Below are positions 6,252 through 12,860 of a stretch of DNA of 17,394 bases, in pieces. The position numbers and the translations under genes were made by a program. The notes beneath the pieces are model-generated. The model was not told where the DNA came from. It was given only the letters and a program-made list of their open reading frames with translations, and ran no database searches. This DNA comes from Verrucomicrobiota bacterium (GTDB taxonomy: Bacteria; Verrucomicrobiota; Verrucomicrobiia; Limisphaerales; JAEYXS01). The stretch spans positions 1 through 17,394 of the forward strand of contig JAJNBN010000009.1 of assembly GCA_021156225.1 (NCBI GenBank), in the 5' to 3' direction. Each line of letters starts with the position of its first letter. Position 1 is the first letter of the stretch.

Positions 6252-7742
6252 ATGGAGACACCCCTGCCACTCATCGATGTCGGCGTCATCGTCGTGTATC
6301 TGGCGCTGGTCGTGGGTATGGGCTTGTGGCTCGCGCGGGATACGCGGCAGAGCGAGGATTACATGGCGGCGCACCGCTCGCTGCCGGGTTGGGCCGTGGG
6401 ACTTTCTATTTTCGGTTCCTATATCAGCAGCATCAGTTTTCTGGCGAATCCGGGCAGCAGTTTTGAGAGCAATTGGGGGCCGTTTGTTTTTTCCCTGACC
6501 ACCCCCATCGCGGCGTGGATCGCTATCAGGTGGTTTGTGCCCTTCTACCGGAACAGCGGGCATGTGTCCGCCTATGAACATCTGGAGGAACGTTTCGGGG
6601 CCTGGGCTCGGACGTATGCGGTCATCTGTTTCTTGCTCACGCAGATGGCACGGATGGGCACCATCGTGTATCTGCTGGCGCTTGCCCTGGCACCGGTAGC
6701 GGGTGTGCGAGTGGAATACATCATCCTGATTGTGGGCAGCGTGATGACAGTTTATACGGTGTTGGGCGGCATCAAGGCGGCGATTTGGACGGGTGTGCTC
6801 CAGGCGTTCGTCCTGCTGGTGGGACCGATCATCTGCGTGGTGCTCATCGCGGACAAGACGCCGGATGGGTTCGCTGGCATCGTGAAAACGGGAACGGAGG
6901 CGGGCAAGTTCAGCCTGGGCAGCTTCGACCTGGGATTGGGCAAGGCTACGTTCTGGGTGGTGCTCTTTTACGGCTTCGTGGTAAACCTGCAAAACTTCGC
7001 CGTGGACCAGAGCTACGTGCAGCGTTACGTGACGGCGAAGAGCGATGCCGATGCGCGCCGCAGTGTCTGGCTGGGCGCGTGGCTCTACGTGCCGGTGGCG
7101 GCGTTATTCTTTTTTATCGGCACCGCGCTGTTCGCCTTGAAGACCGGCGATCCGACATTTTTCCCAGATGGCTTAAAGCCAGATGCGGTTTTCCCTTGGT
7201 TCATCAACAACGCCTTGCCCACGGGCATTCGCGGGCTGGTCATCGCGGCGTTGCTGGCGGCGGCGATGGACCCAAATCTGAGCAGCATGGCCACGCTCAC
7301 GTATGGTGATCTCTACAAGCGCTACTTCCGTCCGCAAGCCGGTGAGAAAGAATCCATGCTGGTGCTGCGCTTGGCGACTCTCGGCTGGGGCATCATCGGA
7401 ACGGTGGTGGCACTTTTCATGATCCAATCCGCAACGGTGCTGGGGCTGTGGTGGAAACTGGCGGGCGTTTTTGGGGGCGGCATGCTGGGGTTATTCCTGC
7501 TGGGATTCATGTCCAAGAAAGCCACTCCGGCGGCGGCGTTGACCGGAACTATCGTAGGAGTGTTATTGATCCTGTGGATGACGTTCACGCCGCTGTTCCC
7601 CGAACAGTTCGCCGGGATGGTGAGTCCGTTCCATAATTATCTGGTGATCGTGTTCGGCACGTTGGCGATCTTGGGTGTGGGATTGTTAGTTAGTACGCGG
7701 CGGGGCAAAGACAAAGCAGTTGAAGAAAAGCCGAAACCGTGA
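6252..7742 (+). CDS. Sodium:solute symporter (SSS family), probable sialate/acidic sugar importer
   Basis: The 496-residue integral membrane protein has roughly a dozen hydrophobic segments. SSS-family marks are visible: the TM1 region VGVIVVYLALVVGMGLWLARDTR, a SEDYMAAHRSLPGWAVGLS segment (family R-S-L-P-W), GSYISSISFLANPG, the conserved GGIKAAIWTGVLQ (about 171-183) and MDPNLSSMATLTYGDLY before the C-terminal helices. SSS transporters use the Na+ gradient; bacterial sialic acid carriers (SiaT type) belong here, but so do sugar, proline and pantothenate carriers. Only 6 bp separate it from the sulfatase stop, so it is co-transcribed and probably imports the sugar released by the exported hydrolases. 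The substrate is inferred from context. Confidence 0.9.
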   Translation: METPLPLIDVGVIVVYLALVVGMGLWLARDTRQSEDYMAAHRSLPGWAVGLSIFGSYISSISFLANPGSSFESNWGPFVFSLTTPIAAWIAIRWFVPFYRNSGHVSAYEHLEERFGAWARTYAVICFLLTQMARMGTIVYLLALALAPVAGVRVEYIILIVGSVMTVYTVLGGIKAAIWTGVLQAFVLLVGPIICVVLIADKTPDGFAGIVKTGTEAGKFSLGSFDLGLGKATFWVVLFYGFVVNLQNFAVDQSYVQRYVTAKSDADARRSVWLGAWLYVPVAALFFFIGTALFALKTGDPTFFPDGLKPDAVFPWFINNALPTGIRGLVIAALLAAAMDPNLSSMATLTYGDLYKRYFRPQAGEKESMLVLRLATLGWGIIGTVVALFMIQSATVLGLWWKLAGVFGGGMLGLFLLGFMSKKATPAAALTGTIVGVLLILWMTFTPLFPEQFAGMVSPFHNYLVIVFGTLAILGVGLLVSTRRGKDKAVEEKPKP

Positions 7743-7754
7743 CGTCATAAAGCC

Positions 7755-8858
7755 ATGACCATGGCTTTCGCCATCCGACGGGCCTGCACGTTCACGGCCT
7801 TACTTCTGTTCCTCTTCAGCACAAATGCTGCTGAGCCAGTCAACCGTCTGCCGCGAGAGGATCTTCTGCTCTATCACGATTCTCAAGGTGACGTGAACCC
7901 GGTGAAATCCACGCGCGACTGGGATAAACGACGGACTGAGATCGTGCGCGGGATGGAGTCGGTGATGGGCAAACTGCCGGGCAAGGAGAAGCGCTGCGCG
8001 CTGGAGGTGAAGGTAGAGGAGGAAGCAGATTGCGGGAGTTATGTGCGGCAATTCATCACGTATGCGTCCGAGCCCGGTTCGCGCGTGCCCGCGTATCTGC
8101 TGATCCCCAAGTCGGCTCTCTATGAAGGCAAGAAGACGGCGGCGGTGCTGTGCCTGCATCCCACGGACAATGTCGTCGGGCACAAAGTCGTGGTGGGTCT
8201 CGGAGGCAAACCGAACCGGCAGTATGCGGCGGAACTGGCGGAGCGCGGATTCGTGACCTTGGCTCCGGCGTATCCGCAACTGGCGAATTACCAACCCGAT
8301 CTGAAAGCGCTTGGTTGGCAGAGCGGCACGTTGAAGGCCGTGTGGGATAACATGCGCGGGCTCGACCTGCTCGAATCCTTGCCTTACGTGAAGAAGAAAA
8401 GCTTCGGCGCCATCGGCCATTCACTGGGCGGGCACAACTCGGTTTACACCGCTGTCTTCGATGAACGCATCAAAGTTATCGTGAGCAGTTGCGGGCTCGA
8501 CTCGTATCTCGATTATTACAGCGGCAATCCGAAAGTCTGGGAGCTGGGCAAGGGTTGGACGCAGGAGCGCTACATGCCGAAGCTGGCAAACTATGCCGGC
8601 AAGTTGGAGACCATACCTTATGACTTCCACGAGCTTATCGGTGCGCTTGCTCCGCGTGTCTGTTTCATCAGCGCGCCCTTGAAAGATTCCAATTTCAAAT
8701 GGGAGAGTGTGGACAAGGTGGTGGCGGCGGCACGACCGGTCTATCAACTGCACGGCAAGCCGCAGAACCTCTTGGTGGAGCATCCAGACTGCGATCACGA
8801 CTTCCCGGACGCGATGCGTGAGAAGGCGTATCGCTTGATGGCAGAGAACCTGCGTTAA
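7755..8858 (+). CDS. Exported alpha/beta hydrolase, acetyl-esterase-like
   Basis: The 367-residue product carries a signal peptide (cut near TNAA/EP). It has an alpha/beta-hydrolase core with the oxyanion region LCLHPTD (133-138), nucleophile elbow GHSLGG with Ser223, a likely acid Asp311 in APLKDSNFK, and His348 in PDCDHDFP. It resembles the dienelactone-hydrolase/Abhydrolase_7 type found among carbohydrate esterases in polysaccharide loci. The start at 7755 (or the ATG two codons on) lies 12 bp past the symporter stop, so it ends the operon. Deacylation of the incoming sugar or glycan is a reasonable guess; peptide or lipid ester substrates cannot be excluded. Its TAA overlaps the stop of the convergent gene by 3 bp within TTAA (8855-8858), leaving no room for a separate terminator. 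Confidence 0.85.
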   Translation: MTMAFAIRRACTFTALLLFLFSTNAAEPVNRLPREDLLLYHDSQGDVNPVKSTRDWDKRRTEIVRGMESVMGKLPGKEKRCALEVKVEEEADCGSYVRQFITYASEPGSRVPAYLLIPKSALYEGKKTAAVLCLHPTDNVVGHKVVVGLGGKPNRQYAAELAERGFVTLAPAYPQLANYQPDLKALGWQSGTLKAVWDNMRGLDLLESLPYVKKKSFGAIGHSLGGHNSVYTAVFDERIKVIVSSCGLDSYLDYYSGNPKVWELGKGWTQERYMPKLANYAGKLETIPYDFHELIGALAPRVCFISAPLKDSNFKWESVDKVVAAARPVYQLHGKPQNLLVEHPDCDHDFPDAMREKAYRLMAENLR

Positions 8859-9751
8859 GCAGGTGTTTTTCCCGCCCCCGCTTCCGTTAACTTGACGAGG
8901 GCGAAGCGCAAGCCCGCCCAGTGTGAGTTGTCACGCCGGATGCTCTTGGCCAGTTTGCGGCCGCGCTTCGCCGCGCCGGTCTGCACGAATTCCACCACCG
9001 CCAGCCATTCACGCGCCATGGGGCGTGGACGTGCGTTGAATTCCGGTTCCAGCTCCTGCAGCAAGCGCGCGGTGGTCTGCCACTGATCCGCTTTCTTGAG
9101 CTTTTCACGGCAATCATCCAGCAGACGCGCATCAAACGGCACCGCGTTCTCGAAGAGTTCACTGCCCAGCTCCAATAAAAAACGGCAGCGGCGCAGCAAC
9201 TCGCGCAGTTCCGCCAGTTGATCTGGCGTCACCTGGTCTTTCTTCACGCGGCTCAACTGCCGCGTGAGTTCACGGGCCAGCCGTTTCAATTGCTGCTCAT
9301 GCTGATGACGCAGCGGTGCATCCGTGAGCGGTTCGAGCGAATCATGATGCGCCGTGGGGGAAAAGTTTTTCAGGGCCTTGGCCGCCCGCTCAGCCATGCT
9401 CTCCAATTGTTTGTGATGGCGCTGTCCTAATCGTTCCACCGCCCATGCGAGGGCTGCCTGGTTCTCCTCCTGCTCCAATTTCTCCAGCAGCTTGATGGCG
9501 GCCTTGGGCTGTTGCGCCTGCTCGAGAACGAAGCGTAATTCCGTGAGCGCCGGTTGTGTCTTGGCCTTGATGCGGCCAGGCAGGGATTTGTCCGCACAAT
9601 CCTGAAGCTGCTGATACGCGCGGATGGTTTTCAAGCAGTCGCCCGCCCGGCGATACCGTCCCCGTGACAGCGTTTCGAGCGATTGTTGCAAACTGGCCGC
9701 TTTGCCATCCAGTAACTGGCGAAGCTGCACCACGTGGAGTTTGGCTTTCAC
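8855..9751 (-). CDS. Alpha-helical CHAD-like protein downstream of a response regulator
   Basis: The 298-residue, highly charged, all-helical protein lacks a signal peptide. Two repeats of helix pairs can be seen. The segment LAELRELLRRCRFLLELGSELF (about 188-209), followed by CREKLKKADQWQTTARLLQEL, resembles the second half of CHAD domains (usual form H..LR...KR.RY..E....LG..ND). The CHAD histidine before LR is replaced by Ala, so this is at best a degenerate member. CHAD proteins bind polyphosphate or sit beside CYTH enzymes; neither can be claimed here. The start is GTG at 9751, 7 bp after the response regulator stop, so the pair forms one transcription unit. The Ala/Pro-rich C-terminus ends 3 bp inside the convergent hydrolase stop. 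The gene is clearly real; its family is tentative. Confidence 0.6.
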   Translation of the reverse strand: MKAKLHVVQLRQLLDGKAASLQQSLETLSRGRYRRAGDCLKTIRAYQQLQDCADKSLPGRIKAKTQPALTELRFVLEQAQQPKAAIKLLEKLEQEENQAALAWAVERLGQRHHKQLESMAERAAKALKNFSPTAHHDSLEPLTDAPLRHQHEQQLKRLARELTRQLSRVKKDQVTPDQLAELRELLRRCRFLLELGSELFENAVPFDARLLDDCREKLKKADQWQTTARLLQELEPEFNARPRPMAREWLAVVEFVQTGAAKRGRKLAKSIRRDNSHWAGLRFALVKLTEAGAGKTPA

Positions 9752-9758
9752 AATTGGC

Positions 9759-10175
9759 TCAGGTGAGAGGTTCAGGAGCGGCAGGGCGCTTGAGCAGGTG
9801 CGTGACGCAGTTCACCAAGTCCTGCGGTTTGAAAGGTTTGAAAATGATCTGCTCCGCGAACAGTTTCTCGCGGATGGTGGCCACGATCTCAGGCGAGACG
9901 GCGGTGAGGATGATCACCGGAGGTGACGGAATCATCCGATTATGCAACTGCCGGGAAATCTCCAACCCGCTCAGGGAGGGAAGCATCAGATCCAGAATGA
10001 CGATGTCATATTGGTTGCGGGTGGCCAGCATCAGGCCGATTTCGCCATCGGCGGCCGTAGTGGTCTTGATACCATGCCGTTCGAGATGGTAGGCGATGAG
10101 CGTGGTGAGATCGCGTTCATCCTCCACGACGAGGGCTTTCGGCGGATTAGGCGGTAACGATAAGGCTGCTTCCAT
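9759..10175 (-). CDS. Single-domain response regulator (receiver only)
   Basis: The 138-residue product is one CheY-like receiver domain with all key residues. The acidic pair is Glu18/Asp19 in LVVEDERD, the phospho-acceptor is Asp62 in IVILDLMLPSLSG, the switch Thr91 sits in VIILTAVSP, and Lys113 in FKPFKPQDL. There is no output domain, so it acts by protein contact or as a phosphorelay step. The ATG at 10175 starts the domain naturally; the longer frame would need a TTG at 10220. No histidine kinase is present in the window. It precedes the CHAD-like gene by 7 bp, which makes that protein a candidate output partner. The FKPF motif resembles receivers that interact with hybrid sensor kinases. 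Confidence 0.9.
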   Translation of the reverse strand: MEAALSLPPNPPKALVVEDERDLTTLIAYHLERHGIKTTTAADGEIGLMLATRNQYDIVILDLMLPSLSGLEISRQLHNRMIPSPPVIILTAVSPEIVATIREKLFAEQIIFKPFKPQDLVNCVTHLLKRPAAPEPLT

Positions 10176-10296
10176 AAGTCTGTGCAAAACGAACCACAGG
10201 AAGCCCGAGGAATAAGCCAATACTATGTCAGTTATGTTACAAAACCGTGAAATCGGAGAACTGTAACGATAATCTAGCGGAAAGGGCGATTAGGGC

Positions 10297-10344
10297 AAAA
10301 AATAAACCGGGCGTGGGGATCTGGGGAAGATCCTCCACGCCCGG
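10297..10344 (-). terminator. Strong intrinsic terminator, minus strand
   Basis: The stem CCGGGCGTGGGGATC (10307-10321) pairs with GATCCTCCACGCCCGG (10329-10344), about 15 bp with one bulged base and a 7-nt loop. On the minus strand it is followed directly by TTTATTTTTT (10306-10297), a classic U-tract. It would stop transcripts arriving from the SPFH operon or from a small transcript arising in 10345-10520. On the plus strand there is only a poor T-run after the stem. Confidence 0.75.
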
Positions 10345-10500
10345 GGAGTTTTCGGAATTAGTACAACAGTGGGACTATGTAGATTTCCGACTCGAGTGTG
10401 TACTCACCCAAGTCGAAACTTGTTGGGCATTCAAAGAACAAACTAACTTCGCATCATTTGCCCGAAATTTGTGCTAGTCCGAGGAAGAGCATGCCAGAGA
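10345..10500 (-). ncRNA. Candidate small structured RNA ahead of the terminator (or long 3' UTR of the SPFH operon)
   Basis: The 303-to-349-bp gap between the response regulator (start 10175) and the small membrane protein gene (stop 10525) has no convincing ORF. It is more AT-rich than its neighbours. On the minus strand it holds a hairpin at 10418-10384 (outer arms TTTCGACT and AGTCGGAAA with a bulge, inner GAGT/ACTC around an ACAC loop), followed about 40 nt later by the intrinsic terminator. I did not find a convincing promoter and do not recognise an Rfam family. A long 3' UTR is equally possible. Confidence 0.2.
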
Positions 10501-10524
10501 TTCCCAAAACGTCAAGTCAGTGGT

Positions 10525-10722
10525 TTACGGTATTTTTCGGTTCGACAACCATATGAGCCACACGCCAAAGCCCACCAGCAGGATTAACCACCATAAGTAG
10601 CGTAGTTCGCGCGCGGCCATTTCCGCGAACGCCAGCGCTGGTGGAAACAAAAGGCACAGCACCAACACCACAAAAACTGCGATGATGAGCTTTACCCAAT
10701 AGCGCTGTCTCGAGGGATCCAT
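10525..10722 (-). CDS. Small two-TM membrane protein of the SPFH operon
   Basis: The 65-residue product is almost all membrane: a short basic start MDPSRQRYWVK, TM1 at about 10-31, a polar link around AEMAARELR, TM2 at about 42-59 and the basic end SNRKIP. The ATG at 10722 is 2 bp after the stop of the second SPFH gene, which makes co-translation very likely. Longer frames through this stretch merely overlap the SPFH coding sequence. I do not recognise a family. By position it could be a membrane partner of the SPFH pair, in the way small proteins accompany band-7/NfeD modules, although no NfeD signature is visible. Confidence 0.65.
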   Translation of the reverse strand: MDPSRQRYWVKLIIAVFVVLVLCLLFPPALAFAEMAARELRYLWWLILLVGFGVWLIWLSNRKIP

Positions 10723-10724
10723 CT

Positions 10725-11573
10725 TCAGGGCTTTCTCGGTTCCGCTGGCAATTGAAGCAGGACACCGGAGCCTTTGCCACCGATGACCAGCGGGCTTTCC
10801 CCATCCCATTTTTCGACAATCTGGGAGTCCAAGTAAACGGGGTTCACCTTCAGCGCTTCGCCGCGCAAGGTGAGCGACTCCGCCTCGCCCTTGGCTTTGA
10901 TGATCGCCGTTTCCGCATCGATCTTCGCCTGCTCTTGCGCGAAGCGCGCCTTGTTCGCCTCCTGTTCGCGCACCATCTTGTGTTCGATGGCCGTCTCCAG
11001 TTCGTGGGAGAGCGTCAGGTCCTGGATCACCACGTCCACGACCACCAGAAAGTTTGTGCCGATTTTGCGCCGGGCAGCTTCGAGGGCACGCATCTTGATC
11101 TCCTCCCGCTGCTTCACGATCATCTCGGCGGTGTGCAAGGCCGTGACCTCTTTCAAGGCCTCCTGCACGCGGGGGGCGATGAGGCTGTCAAATGGCGCAC
11201 CGGCATACTCCTGAAATATCTTCACCACGGATTGTTCCGGCACGCGGTAGAGCACTTGCAGCACGGTGTTCACCTGTTGCAGATCTGAGGAATAGCACTC
11301 CGCCTTCATCTCGTGCGTCTGCTGGCGGACCATCACGTTTTCAATGGAAGTGATGAAGGGCGTTTTGAAACCAAAGCCTTCCTTCATGAATTCCGGTGAG
11401 ACGGTGCCCAGCGTCACCTTCACCCCGCGAAAGCCCGGCTCCACGACGTAGGTGGAACTGGCTGCGGCGATGATCAGCACAAAAAACACCACGGCCCCGC
11501 CGATCAGCTTGCCCACCCACGCGTTCGGATTTCTACCGTCCGCGTCCAGAATCGTTGCGCCTGCACGTCTCAT
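10725..11573 (-). CDS. SPFH/prohibitin (band 7) protein, second of tandem pair
   Basis: The 282-residue product starts at the ATG overlapping the upstream stop (ATGA, 11573-11570). It has a single N-terminal TM helix (about 20-40, AVVFFVLIIAAASS) after a short cytoplasmic tail. A band-7 domain begins at YVVEPGFRGVKVTLG and runs to the coiled, Ala/Glu-rich stretch with EAESLTLRGEALK, as in prohibitin and HflK/HflC. It is clearly paralogous to the gene before it, sharing CYSSDLQQV, LYR(I/V)PE, LIAPR..EALKEVTAL and GEALK.NP. Such proteins assemble into membrane rings that regulate proteases such as FtsH or organise lipid domains. No protease gene is nearby. A longer frame from 11666 only reads through the upstream gene. 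Confidence 0.88.
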   Translation of the reverse strand: MRRAGATILDADGRNPNAWVGKLIGGAVVFFVLIIAAASSTYVVEPGFRGVKVTLGTVSPEFMKEGFGFKTPFITSIENVMVRQQTHEMKAECYSSDLQQVNTVLQVLYRVPEQSVVKIFQEYAGAPFDSLIAPRVQEALKEVTALHTAEMIVKQREEIKMRALEAARRKIGTNFLVVVDVVIQDLTLSHELETAIEHKMVREQEANKARFAQEQAKIDAETAIIKAKGEAESLTLRGEALKVNPVYLDSQIVEKWDGESPLVIGGKGSGVLLQLPAEPRKP

Positions 11574-12382
11574 TGTTTTTCCTCCCGCTTGGTCGTTTGC
11601 AAAGGCAAGATCATTTGGGAGCCTTTGACATCGGCATCCATCACCTTGGGTGTCTTGCCCTTCCACTTCTCCACGATCTGCAGTTCCAGGATGGAAGGAT
11701 TCTTGTGCAGCGCTTCACCGCGGATGCGGATGGCTTCGGCCTCACCGCGGGCCTGGATCACGGCGGTCTGCGCCTCGATCTCCACTTTCTGCTGGGTGTA
11801 TTTGGCGCGGGCGGATTCCTGTTGCTGCACCATCTTCTGCTCGATGGCAGTTTCCAGTTGCTTCGTCAGCGAAATATCCTCCACCACTAGGTCATTGATT
11901 TCCAAGATGGTGCCAACTTTCTTGCGCGTGAGTTCCAGCGCCTTGGTTTTGATCACCTCGCGGTTCTGCACGATCTGTTCCGCGCTTTGCAAAGCGGTGA
12001 CCTCCTTCAATGCTTCGTGCAAGCGCGGTGCGATCAAGGTCATGAAGGGATCACCCCAATAGTCCTGGAAAATGCTGACGGCAGATGTTTCCGGGATGCG
12101 GTAAAGCACCTTCAATTGCGTCTTCACCTGCTGTAGATCAGAGGAATAGCAGTCAGCCACCAGTTCCGAGGTCTGCTGTCGCACATTGATGTTCACGATG
12201 CGGGTCACGAAAGGCGCTTTGAACCCCAACCCCTCTTTCAGGAACTGCGGAGATACTTCGCCCATCGTCACCTGCACACCGCGAAAGCCCGGCTTGACCA
12301 CGTAGGTGGATTGCGAGCCCCCGATGACCAGCGCGAACAAGATGATGGCGATGCCAGCTATTCGTAAAGTTCCTGCATTCAT
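11570..12382 (-). CDS. SPFH/prohibitin (band 7) protein, first of tandem pair
   Basis: The 270-residue product has an N-terminal TM helix (about 7-25, IAGIAIILFALVIGG). The SPFH domain then runs from STYVVKPGFRGVQVTMG, followed by a heptad-like helical region and the end GEAEAIRIRGEALHKNPS...KWKGKTPKVM. It is closest in style to prohibitin/HflC proteins. It opens the minus-strand operon SPFH1-SPFH2-small TM protein, joined by a 4-bp ATGA overlap and a 2-bp gap. The roughly 100 bp upstream separate it from the zinc-ribbon gene on the same strand. No FtsH, NfeD or lon neighbour is present to choose a role, so membrane quality control or membrane organisation is inferred from the family only. 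Confidence 0.9.
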   Translation of the reverse strand: MNAGTLRIAGIAIILFALVIGGSQSTYVVKPGFRGVQVTMGEVSPQFLKEGLGFKAPFVTRIVNINVRQQTSELVADCYSSDLQQVKTQLKVLYRIPETSAVSIFQDYWGDPFMTLIAPRLHEALKEVTALQSAEQIVQNREVIKTKALELTRKKVGTILEINDLVVEDISLTKQLETAIEQKMVQQQESARAKYTQQKVEIEAQTAVIQARGEAEAIRIRGEALHKNPSILELQIVEKWKGKTPKVMDADVKGSQMILPLQTTKREEKQ

Positions 12383-12483
12383 GCTTCAGAAATTCTCTTG
12401 GAAACGAACATGCGTCCTGGCCTCCAGACAAGCAAGGGGAACTGATTCCAAACAAAGCGTTCTTTTCCAGTGCCCGACCACCG

Positions 12484-12780
12484 TCAATCCCCGAACAGCT
12501 TCTTCAACTTCTCCCGCGCATCTTGCTCGCGCTTGTCGGCAGCGCCCGCGCCCTTCCATTCCCGGCGCGCAAATTCGAAGTATTCGCAAAAGTTTGACAT
12601 GTGCTTGTCCTGCACGGGATCGGCCCGGCGCTCGCGGCACTGATGCGCCACGCGGGCATCGTAATACACGCAGTTCAGGCAGACCTTCATGTCCATGCCA
12701 CATTGATGGCACGAGTCATTGCGGCCTGGTTGACCGGGGATCTTCCATTCCCACCCGCATTTGTGGCAGTGCAACGTCAT
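12484..12780 (-). CDS. Eight-cysteine zinc-ribbon-like small protein
   Basis: The 98-residue product (start ATG 12780, MTLHCHKCGWEW) carries eight cysteines: C5-x2-C8, C24-x2-C27, C34-x2-C37, C48 and C65, enough for two zinc sites. The core, DSCHQCGMDMKVCLNCVYYD, then HQCRE, then DKHMSNFCEYFEF, matches a conserved uncharacterised family I recall from several phyla (C.NC..Y....CRE..A..V.DK..ANFCDYF). A charged helix ends the protein. No DNA-binding or catalytic residues can be named. It lies upstream of the SPFH operon on the same strand with a gap of 101 bp, and is divergent from the uracil-DNA glycosylase gene. The ATG at 12846 is in frame, but the added residues do not look conserved. Confidence 0.8.
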   Translation of the reverse strand: MTLHCHKCGWEWKIPGQPGRNDSCHQCGMDMKVCLNCVYYDARVAHQCRERRADPVQDKHMSNFCEYFEFARREWKGAGAADKREQDAREKLKKLFGD

Positions 12781-12860
12781 GGATATGACTCTAAAGGAAT
12801 CGCGGCCCCGGCTCAATTTTTTCGTGCGGTTGCCGCACAGCATCATACTATGCGTCCAGC

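Noticed and set aside
6213..6992. 259-codon minus-strand frame over the sulfatase/symporter junction
   Set aside because: Rich in His, Arg and Gln with no hydrophobic pattern or motif; antisense of clear coding sequence.
10247..10477. 76-codon plus-strand ORF in the intergenic gap
   Set aside because: It reads straight through the terminator stem and the neighbouring hairpin, has no recognisable motif, and its composition looks random.
10725..12382. Calling the SPFH pair hflK/hflC
   Set aside because: The two-gene layout fits, but there is no neighbour such as hflX or ftsH, and both proteins look equally prohibitin-like; a gene symbol would overstate the evidence.
12825..12839. GTGCGGTTGCCGCAC palindrome between the zinc-ribbon and glycosylase genes as a terminator
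   Set aside because: The adjacent T-run lies on the wrong side for either strand, so it cannot be an intrinsic terminator. It is too short to call an operator without other copies.
12830..12851. TTGCCG...TACTAT as promoter of the uracil-DNA glycosylase gene
   Set aside because: The spacer is only 10 bp.
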